NCBI GenBank assembly: GCA_016301965.1
Contig: JAEDOO010000004.1
Location: 1 to 47,492 of the forward strand
DNA: 47,492 nucleotides
Source: Lachnospiraceae bacterium
GTDB lineage: Bacteria > Bacillota > Clostridia > Lachnospirales > Lachnospiraceae
Direction: 5' to 3'
In this document: positions 41,106-47,492 of the stretch, piece by piece
How positions within the stretch are numbered: the stretch's first letter is position 1
Layout: each line of letters starts with the position of its first letter
Position numbers and translations under genes: made by a program
Notes under the pieces: generated by a model
Databases searched by the model: none
What the model saw: the letters and a program-made list of their open reading frames with translations, nothing else
What the model was told of the DNA's origin: nothing

Positions 41106-42417
41106 ATTTATCAGAAATACGGTTTACCAGGATTGCGTCAGGCATGTAGCGGCCTTTTCCGGACACACTGCTGGACTTGGTGATCTGCCGGCCGTCATAA
41201 TACATAACGGCAGAGCTTCCGCCATCCAGATTCATGCCCTGGTAACAATTATAACGCATCATGATCTTGGTACATTCCGCCACGGAACAACCAAGACTAT
41301 AGCCTGGCTGACGTCCGTCGATAACAAGCATAAGTAGTGACCCATCTTTCTCCTGGCCCAACGTAGTTCGCGGCTGAATGCCCATGCAATATCCCTGATT
41401 GACAGCTTCTACACCATCTATCACAAGTCCGGGATAAAATTCTAATCCCCAGCGGAAATCTTTTACGTCAATAGAAGAGTAGTTGGAGACGTACATTTTG
41501 TTTTCTTTATTCAGGCCAACAAACTTCCAGGCCGGTTCGTTTTTGTGGGAACCATATTCTACGCCGTCTACAACAAGAGAACCATTGACAGTACCGCCGT
41601 TTCCTTCACCGTTGGGATCTTTAAAACCACTGGCATTAATGCCGAGGATAGCATCATTGTCTTCGCAGAATGTAACGATCTTATCTCCATGAGATCCCAG
41701 ACGCTTTGCCTTGACCAGATCCACCTGCGACGGTTCTTTGGCAATGGCAAGCTTTCCTTTATAACTGCTGCCGTCTGTTTCAAAGATCAGGAGATTGTTT
41801 GGAGCGTTGATGACCAGAATCGGGTCTCCTTCCACCGTCTTAAGGCCGAGCTTCATATCAAAATCTTCAATGTGGAGATTGTTGTACCCGTCTTCCAGAA
41901 GCGCAGGATTTGCTTCCAGATACTGGTGAACCGAATCGCTGTCTATCTCCCAGTATTTTTCATAAAATTCTTCTTTTTCCGTATCGTCGGTGATGGCCAC
42001 TCCCTGCAGCAGAAGTCCTGGCTCCGTAATATTATTCTCATCTCCCCAGGTCGAATTCATGTTGGCAGAGTTTCTGAGGGCTTCTTCCTGTTCTGCCATG
42101 GCCTTTTCAATGACGCTGTGAGGAATGAACATTGTGGCCAGCCATTGATGGCTGTTGGTAGTCATGGCGGTCATGATATAGATAGTTCGCCATTTTGCAA
42201 TAAAAGGTATGTTAGAAAAAACAGCTGTCAGATATAAAACAACAATAACGGCTATCGCAAGAACTATGCGGCGAATCCGACGCATGCGACGTTTTTTTCG
42301 TGACAATCGTTTCTTTTTGGGCTTTTTTGCAGTACTATGATCTGCTTCGGGATAGATCTCCTCGTATTCCGGATATATTTCCTCGTATCCGTCCATATTC
42401 TTTCTTCTTCGGGACAT
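41104..42417 (-). CDS. Membrane-anchored phosphodiester glycosidase (NAGPA domain) protein
   Basis: A 437-residue protein. The N-terminus has a tandem EEIYPE repeat (residues ~12-25), then a very basic stretch (KKPKKKRLSRKKRRMRRIRR), then one membrane helix (~52-70), so the rest faces outward. The C-terminal ~230 residues form a NAGPA/exopolysaccharide-linked domain. Signatures are DAILGINASGF (~residue 255), QPRTTLGQEKDGSLLMLVIDGR and YNCYQGMNLDGGSSAVMYYDG. Such domains cleave phosphodiester-linked sugars; the bacterial substrates are mostly unknown. AGGAG precedes the ATG. It is alone and converges on the his operon. Confidence 0.9.
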   Translation of the reverse strand: MSRRRKNMDGYEEIYPEYEEIYPEADHSTAKKPKKKRLSRKKRRMRRIRRIVLAIAVIVVLYLTAVFSNIPFIAKWRTIYIMTAMTTNSHQWLATMFIPHSVIEKAMAEQEEALRNSANMNSTWGDENNITEPGLLLQGVAITDDTEKEEFYEKYWEIDSDSVHQYLEANPALLEDGYNNLHIEDFDMKLGLKTVEGDPILVINAPNNLLIFETDGSSYKGKLAIAKEPSQVDLVKAKRLGSHGDKIVTFCEDNDAILGINASGFKDPNGEGNGGTVNGSLVVDGVEYGSHKNEPAWKFVGLNKENKMYVSNYSSIDVKDFRWGLEFYPGLVIDGVEAVNQGYCMGIQPRTTLGQEKDGSLLMLVIDGRQPGYSLGCSVAECTKIMMRYNCYQGMNLDGGSSAVMYYDGRQITKSSSVSGKGRYMPDAILVNRISDK

Positions 42418-42535
42418 TTTTTTCTCCTATATAGCGCAATTTGTCGAAAAAACAGACATTAATAGTTGTATTCTATCACAGAAAAACATCTGCGTCTATT
42501 ATGTTTTTCACCCTGTTCACTCTGGCTTTTAAGGC

Positions 42536-42564
42536 TTGCAGTTCTTGGCAAAATCCCGTATAAT
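42536..42564 (+). promoter_or_regulatory. Promoter for the radical SAM - RNase E/G unit
   Basis: TTGCAG at 42536-42541 and TATAAT at 42559-42564 with 17 bases between, 43 bases before the start codon. Confidence 0.65.
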
Positions 42565-42607
42565 ATTACGGATTCTATGCATTTCGAGTTTGTTTGAAAG
42601 GAAAAGT

Positions 42608-44473
42608 ATGAGAAAATTAGCGCTCAGCGATGAAATACTGCTGCAGGTGGAAAAGCCTGCCCGCTATATCGGCAACGAAGTCAATGCCGTAATGAAAAAT
42701 AAAGAAGACATCGACGTCAGATTCTGTATGTGCTTCCCGGACGTATATGAAATCGGTATGTCTCATCTGGGCATCCAGATCCTGTACGATATGTTTAATC
42801 AGAAAGATAATGTGTGGTGTGAAAGAGTATATTCTCCCTGGCCGGATCTGGCTGAGATCATGAAAGAAAAGCAGATCCCTCTGTTTGCTCTGGAATCCCA
42901 GGATCCTATCAAGGATTTTGATTTTCTGGGAATTACGATCCAGTATGAGATGTGCTATACCAACATTTTACAGGTGCTGGATCTGTCCGGTATCCCGCTC
43001 AGGTCAGAAGACCGTGACTGGGATGTGCCGATCGTCATCGGCGGCGGCCCCTGTACCTATAACCCGGAGCCTATCGCACCGTTCTTTGATCTGTTCTATA
43101 TTGGTGAAGGTGAGATCGTTTACTTTGATCTGCTGGATCTGTACAGGAAAGCAAGAAAAGAAGGCTGGAGCAGGAGAGAATTTCTCCTGGAGGCTGGTAA
43201 GATTCCTGGAATTTATGCACCGTCTTTATACACGGTTACTTATAAAGAAGACGGTACCATCGAAAGCTTTGCTCCCGTGGATGCCTCTCTGCCGGCTGCC
43301 ATTGAAAAGCAGGTAGTTATGGAGATGAGCGACACCTATTATCCCACAGCGCCTGTCGTACCCTTTATCAAAGCCACCCAGGATCGTGTAGTCCTGGAAA
43401 TCCAGCGCGGATGTATCCGGGGATGCCGTTTTTGTCAGGCGGGTATGATCTACCGTCCGCTTCGTGAGAGAAGTCTGGAATTTTTGAAACAGCGGGCGCT
43501 GGCCATGCTGGATGCCACCGGTGATGAAGAGATTTCCTTAAGTTCCTTAAGCTCCAGCGATTACAGCCAGCTTCCTGAGCTGGTAAACTTCCTGATCGAT
43601 GAATGTGACCGCCGCGGTGTCAATATTTCTCTGCCGTCGCTGCGTATCGATGCTTTTTCCCTGGATGTTATGGAAAAGGTACAGGATATCCGAAAGAGCA
43701 GCCTGACCTTCGCTCCGGAGGCGGGATCCCAGCGTATGCGGGATGTCATTAATAAAGGTCTGACAGAGGAAGATATCCTGCGCGGCGCAGGTCAGGCTTT
43801 TGAGGGCGGCTGGAACCGCGTAAAGCTGTACTTTATGCTGGGACTTCCCACAGAGACAGAAGAGGATATGAAAGAGATCGCCCATCTGGCAGAGAAAATT
43901 GCCGAGAGATATTATGAGATTCCCAAGGATCAGCGAAACGGTAAAGTACAGATCGTGGTAAGCACCTCTTTCTTTGTACCAAAGCCCTTCACTCCGTTCC
44001 AGTGGGCTCCCATGTGCCGCAAGGAAGAGTTTCTGGACCGTGCAGGCATCGTCAGAAGAGAGATCCATGCGCAGCTGAACCAGAAGAGCATCAAATATAA
44101 CTGGCACGAAGCTGATGTCAGCGTACTGGAGGGCGTACTGGCCAGAGGCGACCGCAAGGTGGCGGATGTGATCCAGTACGTTTACGAGCACGGCCAGACC
44201 TTTGATGCCTGGGGCGAATATTATCATCAGGAGAAATGGGATGAAGCTTTTGCAGCCTGTCATGTAGATCCTGATTTCTACGTATGCCGTACCCGTGAAG
44301 AGGACGAGATCTTCCCCTGGGATTTCATCAATGCCGGTGTGACCAAAAACTTCCTGCTCAGAGAATGGCACAGAGCCCAGGAAGAGACTGTGACCCCCAA
44401 CTGCCGCATGCAGTGTTCAGGCTGTGGTGCCAGATCCTATAAAGGAGGTGTCTGCTGTGAAGATAAGAATTAA
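42608..44473 (+). CDS. TIGR03960-type B12-binding-like radical SAM protein
   Basis: A 621-residue radical SAM protein. The N-terminal ~220 residues resemble a cobalamin-binding fold (ICMCFPDVYEIGMSHLGIQIL pattern; IVIGGGPCTYNPEP near 145). The CxxxCxxC cluster motif is in RGCIRGCRFCQAGMIYRP (~269-276), followed by SLSSSDYSQLP. Near the C-terminus are four cysteines (NCRMQCSGCGARSYKGGVCC) that could bind a second metal centre. Members are always beside the DUF2344 gene, as here; the reaction is unknown. AAAGGA precedes the ATG; the upstream in-frame extension is not family-like. Confidence 0.9.
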   Translation: MRKLALSDEILLQVEKPARYIGNEVNAVMKNKEDIDVRFCMCFPDVYEIGMSHLGIQILYDMFNQKDNVWCERVYSPWPDLAEIMKEKQIPLFALESQDPIKDFDFLGITIQYEMCYTNILQVLDLSGIPLRSEDRDWDVPIVIGGGPCTYNPEPIAPFFDLFYIGEGEIVYFDLLDLYRKARKEGWSRREFLLEAGKIPGIYAPSLYTVTYKEDGTIESFAPVDASLPAAIEKQVVMEMSDTYYPTAPVVPFIKATQDRVVLEIQRGCIRGCRFCQAGMIYRPLRERSLEFLKQRALAMLDATGDEEISLSSLSSSDYSQLPELVNFLIDECDRRGVNISLPSLRIDAFSLDVMEKVQDIRKSSLTFAPEAGSQRMRDVINKGLTEEDILRGAGQAFEGGWNRVKLYFMLGLPTETEEDMKEIAHLAEKIAERYYEIPKDQRNGKVQIVVSTSFFVPKPFTPFQWAPMCRKEEFLDRAGIVRREIHAQLNQKSIKYNWHEADVSVLEGVLARGDRKVADVIQYVYEHGQTFDAWGEYYHQEKWDEAFAACHVDPDFYVCRTREEDEIFPWDFINAGVTKNFLLREWHRAQEETVTPNCRMQCSGCGARSYKGGVCCEDKN

Positions 44474-45164
44474 ATTTGCCAAGGAAGGCGCCATGAAATT
44501 TATCGGACATCTGGATATCATGCGCTATTTTCAGCGGGCCATTCGCAGAGCCGGTATCGATGTAGCCTATTCTGAGGGCTTCAGCCCTCATATGATCATG
44601 TCCTTTGCCAATCCCCTTGGTGTGGGACTGACAAGCGAAGCAGAATATTTTGACCTGGTGATCCGTACAGAATATCCGTCACAGGAACTTATCAATCGTC
44701 TGAATGATGTGATGGTGGAGGGTATGCGGGTATTAAATGCAGTGCAGGTGCCGGAGGAAAAAGCCAGTAAAGCCATGTCACTGGTAGCAGCAGCTGATTA
44801 CCTTGTGCGCTTCCGTTATCCGGAAACACTGCCTGTGGACTGGAAAGATAAATTCAGTACATTTATGAAGCAGCCGTCTATCACGGTAACAAAGAAAACA
44901 AAAAAGGGAGAAAAGGAAATGGATATCCGTCCGCTGGTCTATAGCTGGCATTTCGAAGAAGACGGTATTTTTCTGCAGGTTTCCTCCGGAAGCAGTGATA
45001 ATCTGCGCCCTGAGCTGGTGGTGGAGGCTTTTGCAAAAGCTAATGATCTGCCGCTCAATGAATTTTCCCTGCTGATACACAGAAAAGAAGTTTACGCAGA
45101 CCTGGGCAGTGACAAAGAACATGATTTTTGCGCCCTGGATGCTTTAGGTAAGACCATTGTATAA
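44457..45164 (+). CDS. TIGR03936 / DUF2344 radical SAM-associated protein
   Basis: A 235-residue protein starting with GTG. AAAGGAGGTG at 44441-44450 lies just upstream, inside the radical SAM coding end, and the genes overlap by 17 bases. The opening KIRIKFAKEGAMKFIGHLDIMRYFQRAIRRAG and SEGFSPHMIMSFANPLGVGL are the family signature. It is the partner of the preceding radical SAM protein; in some bacteria the two are one fused polypeptide. Function unknown; I infer a substrate-binding or RNA-binding role. Confidence 0.9.
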   Translation: MKIRIKFAKEGAMKFIGHLDIMRYFQRAIRRAGIDVAYSEGFSPHMIMSFANPLGVGLTSEAEYFDLVIRTEYPSQELINRLNDVMVEGMRVLNAVQVPEEKASKAMSLVAAADYLVRFRYPETLPVDWKDKFSTFMKQPSITVTKKTKKGEKEMDIRPLVYSWHFEEDGIFLQVSSGSSDNLRPELVVEAFAKANDLPLNEFSLLIHRKEVYADLGSDKEHDFCALDALGKTIV

Positions 45165-46359
45165 AAAATTAGTGATTACAAAAATGCCCTGGAAAGAAAC
45201 AAAAATTACCGTTGCCGCATTGGAAGAAGGTGGACGCATCGAGGAACTTCGTGTCTGGGGCGATCAGGATCAGGAGATTCTGGGAAATATTTATCTTGGA
45301 CAGGTGGAGAGGGTGCAGTCTTTTATGAACTGCGCCTTTGTCCATATTGACAAGGCAACCTCCTGTTATATGGATCTTGCGGATCAGGACGTGGCCTACC
45401 TTCCGCATATGACTGAGAAAAAGGCCCTGAACAGCATGACAGAGCTTGTCGTGCAGGTGACAAAGGAAGCCGGACGCAAAAAAAATCCCCGGGTCAGTGC
45501 CGGATTTTCACTGCACAGTCCTCACATGGTACTTAGCCGCAGTTTGAAACAGGAGATTGGGATATCCCGTAAGTTAAATGATTTGCAAAGGAATCGTCTG
45601 AAACTGCTTTCCGGGAATTTTTCTCTCCCAGAGTATACTTCTCTGATTTTTCGTACCAGTGCGGCAAAAGCCACTGATGAACAGCTTATAAAAGAATATA
45701 CAGGACTGCGGGAAAGATATCTCCGCATTCTTCACCTTGCGGATACCCGACCTGTTTTTTCTTTGCTTGAACAGGCAGAAAGCGGGAGCCTTGGCATGCT
45801 TCGCGAGATGTCCGGCACTCCTGTAACTGTTCGTACGGATCTGGCAGAAATTGCACAGGAAGTTACCGATGCATTTTCCCGGGGGATTCTTTCTGAAAAA
45901 GATGTGACGATCAGCCTCTATGAGGATGCATTGCTTCCTCTGTACAAACTGTATCGTCTGGAGACTATACTGTCAGAATCACTGCAGGAAAAAGTCTGGT
46001 TAAAAAGCGGCGGTTTTCTGGTTATTCAGCAGACCGATGCTTTTGTTGCCATTGACGTCAATTCCGGTAAATACAGCAGTAAAAGACAGCCCCAGGAGAT
46101 CTATAAAAAAGTCAATAGGGAAGCAGCAGAGGAGATCGTACACCAATTGCGGCTCAGAAATCTTTCCGGTATGATTTTGGTGGATTTTATCAATATGAAG
46201 GAAAAGACAGATCAGGAGGAATTGCTGACCTATTTGTCCAATCTATCTGTACAGGATCCTGTGGAGCTTGCTGTCATTGATATGACCGCTCTTGGAATTG
46301 TGGAAATGACCCGTAAAAAGGCAAGAAAACCTCTTGCAGAACAACTCAGAGTCCTATAG
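45157..46359 (+). CDS. rng: Ribonuclease E/G family protein
   Basis: A 400-residue endoribonuclease of the RNase G type, processing rRNA and mRNA 5' ends. The N-terminal S1-like domain is seen in ILGNIYLGQVERVQSFMNCAFVHI (~residues 41-64). Catalytic-domain parts are FLVIQQTDAFVAIDVNSGKY (~288-307) with the metal-binding aspartate, and GMILVDFINMKEK with the second aspartate. It lacks the long C-terminal scaffold of RNase E and the zinc-link cysteines at the end. The start is TTG at 45157 and overlaps the preceding stop by 8 bases; the first ATG (45184) would cut the family N-terminus. Confidence 0.88.
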   Translation: MYKKLVITKMPWKETKITVAALEEGGRIEELRVWGDQDQEILGNIYLGQVERVQSFMNCAFVHIDKATSCYMDLADQDVAYLPHMTEKKALNSMTELVVQVTKEAGRKKNPRVSAGFSLHSPHMVLSRSLKQEIGISRKLNDLQRNRLKLLSGNFSLPEYTSLIFRTSAAKATDEQLIKEYTGLRERYLRILHLADTRPVFSLLEQAESGSLGMLREMSGTPVTVRTDLAEIAQEVTDAFSRGILSEKDVTISLYEDALLPLYKLYRLETILSESLQEKVWLKSGGFLVIQQTDAFVAIDVNSGKYSSKRQPQEIYKKVNREAAEEIVHQLRLRNLSGMILVDFINMKEKTDQEELLTYLSNLSVQDPVELAVIDMTALGIVEMTRKKARKPLAEQLRVL

Positions 46360-46438
46360 AATAATATGGATATCACAGAAATTAATGCGTAATGTCTGTT
46401 CTCGCAATTATTACAGACACTGGCAAAGGAGAAATAAC

Positions 46439-47311
46439 ATGAGTAAAATCGCAATCGTAACAGACAGTAATTCCGGCATTCTGCAGTCTGAAGCAAAAGA
46501 GCTTGGCATTTTTGTTTTGCCCATGCCGTTTTTTATAGACGAAAAACTTCACCGTGAGGAGATCGATCTGTCACAGGAAGCCTTTTATCAGATTCTCAGT
46601 GAAGACGGGGATGTATCTACTTCCCAGCCTTCTCCGGCAGATATCACCGACCTGTGGGATGAGGTTCTTAAATCCTACGATGAGATCGTGCACATTCCCA
46701 TGTCCAGCGGCCTGAGCGGTTCCTGCCAGACAGCCATGATGCTGGCGGATGATTATGATGGACGCGTACATGTGGTGGATAACCAGAGAATTTCTGTCAC
46801 ACAGAAGCTGGCAGTTTTTGATGCCATTAATATGGCAAACGCGGGTATGTCCGCCGCACAGATCAAGGAGAAACTGACAGAGGAAAAGCTGATCGCCAGT
46901 ATCTATATTATGGTAGATACGCTCAAATATCTCAAAAAAGGCGGCCGTATCACACCGGCAGCCGCTATGCTGGGAACCGTGCTTAAGTTAAAGCCGGTGC
47001 TGACCATTCAGGGGGAAAAGCTGGATGCCTACGCCAAGGTCCGTGGGCAGAAACAGGCAAAAAAGACTATGATCGAGGCTATGAAAAAGGATATGGAAGA
47101 GCGTTTTGCCGAAGAAAGAAAGGCAGGGCTTATGGAGCTTGCCGTAGCACATACCAATAATTTTGCCGAGGCAGAAAACTTCAAGGCTGAACTGCAGAGC
47201 GTTTTCCCGGATGTGCCGCTTCGCTTCGTGGATCCGCTTTCTTTAAGCGTTTCCTGTCATATCGGACCGGGAGCACTGGCTGTCGCATGCGCAAAACGTT
47301 CTAAAAAATAA
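46439..47311 (+). CDS. DegV family fatty-acid-binding protein (FakB-like)
   Basis: A 290-residue DegV protein. Fatty-acid-binding motifs are IVTDSNSGI (~residues 5-13), STSQPSPADI (~60-69) and HIPMSSGLSGSCQTA (~85-99), with VDTLKYLKKGGRI in the second half. DegV proteins present fatty acids to FakA, encoded here at 18806; pairing is an inference. It lies between RNase E/G and rplU, a site where many relatives have nothing. AAAGGAG precedes the ATG. Confidence 0.93.
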   Translation: MSKIAIVTDSNSGILQSEAKELGIFVLPMPFFIDEKLHREEIDLSQEAFYQILSEDGDVSTSQPSPADITDLWDEVLKSYDEIVHIPMSSGLSGSCQTAMMLADDYDGRVHVVDNQRISVTQKLAVFDAINMANAGMSAAQIKEKLTEEKLIASIYIMVDTLKYLKKGGRITPAAAMLGTVLKLKPVLTIQGEKLDAYAKVRGQKQAKKTMIEAMKKDMEERFAEERKAGLMELAVAHTNNFAEAENFKAELQSVFPDVPLRFVDPLSLSVSCHIGPGALAVACAKRSKK

Positions 47312-47346
47312 ATTTATAAAAATACAATTTTTTGCCGAAAAATCGC

Positions 47347-47375
47347 TTGACGGGATATTTTCCCTATGCTATATT
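47347..47375 (+). promoter_or_regulatory. Promoter of rplU
   Basis: TTGACG at 47347-47352 and TATATT at 47370-47375 with 17 bases between and TGC just before the -10 (extended -10). Confidence 0.8.
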
Positions 47376-47382
47376 TATCAAG

Positions 47383-47454
47383 TATGCCGCACAGAGAGGT
47401 TGAAGCTCCGTTTGGACACCATATCTGGCGAGTAATGATCATAGGAGGTGCCAT
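47383..47454 (+). ncRNA. Probable L21 ribosomal leader RNA
   Basis: The 5' untranslated region of rplU, with GCCGCACAGAGAGGTTGAAG, GTTTGGACACC, ATATCTGGCGAGTAATGATCA and AGGAGGTG just before the start. This layout recalls the Firmicute L21 leader (Rfam L21_leader), thought to let excess L21 repress its own operon. Recalled, not searched. Confidence 0.6.
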
Positions 47455-47492
47455 ATGTACGCAATTATTGCAACAGGTGGTAAACAGTACAA
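47455..47492 (+). CDS. rplU: 50S ribosomal protein L21, 5' end only (cut by the window)
   Basis: ATG at 47455 opens MYAIIATGGKQY, the standard L21 N-terminus; the gene runs off the window. AGGAGG lies 6 bases upstream. In relatives it is followed by ysxB and rpmA. Large-subunit protein contacting 23S rRNA. Confidence 0.93.
   Translation, partial: MYAIIATGGKQY

Noticed and set aside
41545..42237. Long plus-strand open frame antisense to the NAGPA protein gene
   Set aside because: No family features, and the minus-strand frame is well supported by domain, anchor and ribosome binding site.
46393..46419. TGTCTGT / ACAGACA inverted repeat before the DegV gene
   Set aside because: Only 7 bp with a 13-base loop and no T run; not convincing as terminator or operator.
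1..47492. Searched by eye for CRISPR-like repeat arrays, insertion sequences, phage genes and tRNA or rRNA genes
   Set aside because: None seen; gene content is housekeeping throughout.

Overview
The window reads as ordinary chromosomal DNA of a low-to-mid G+C, spore-forming anaerobic Firmicute, most likely a Lachnospiraceae member (Blautia-like). I infer this from gene content and order rather than from any search. Supporting signals are: AGGAGG-type ribosome binding sites before most genes; sporulation genes (a GerW/YtfJ homologue with its DUF2953 partner, an alpha/beta small acid-soluble spore protein, a YlbJ-like membrane protein); an ispH-rpsA overlap; a HisZ-dependent short HisG; RecU as Holliday junction resolvase; and the TIGR03960 radical SAM / DUF2344 / RNase G / L21 order. 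I see no prophage, insertion sequence, CRISPR array, tRNA or rRNA. No gap without a gene exceeds about 300 bases.

Layout. 1-5150: RpiR regulator, HI0933-type flavoprotein, cmk, ispH and rpsA, ending at a strong terminator. 5150-8620: a first long foldback element, a YprB-like exonuclease on the minus strand, ruvAB and zapA. 8640-13730: a U32 peptidase, then an FtsW/RodA-type polymerase with its class B penicillin-binding protein. 13740-17860: NUDIX hydrolase, a small Lachnospiraceae-type protein, DUF2953 plus GerW, a 58-residue membrane protein, a LacX-type epimerase, and an orphan GlcG/HbpS protein behind a perfect sigma-A promoter. 17950-22713: rpmB (minus) divergent from an Asp23 protein, fakA and recG, with a second foldback element between fakA and recG. 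22900-26290: a degenerate phosphoribosyltransferase, an L,D-transpeptidase, an alanine/sodium symporter and a spore protein gene. 26450-32290: mgsA, rsmD, a coiled-coil protein, a YlbJ-like protein, a small alarmone synthetase, an rRNA m5C methyltransferase and an RsuA-type pseudouridine synthase. 32289-36835: YgiQ radical SAM, a small membrane protein, an RluA-type pseudouridine synthase, lepB and recU. 36830-41105: the hisZGDBI operon. 41100-47492: a NAGPA-domain membrane protein (minus), then TIGR03960 radical SAM, DUF2344, RNase E/G, DegV, and the L21 leader with the start of rplU.

Themes. Many genes serve ribosome and RNA maturation (rpsA, rpmB, rplU, rsmD, the rRNA methyltransferase, two pseudouridine synthases, RNase E/G). 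Others serve recombination and repair (ruvAB, recG, recU), envelope growth and division (FtsW/PBP pair, zapA, L,D-transpeptidase, lepB) and sporulation. FakA and DegV could form the two halves of an exogenous fatty-acid kinase.

The most unusual signal is a pair of intergenic elements at 5184-5340 and 20489-20631. Each has a nearly identical core of 58 bases (two differences) enclosed by long inverted-repeat arms (49 bp perfect; 42 bp with three mismatches). The arm sequences are largely unrelated between the two copies. A conserved loop inside locus-specific foldback arms is not what an ordinary terminator, REP element or miniature transposon looks like, and it is my main candidate for something undescribed.
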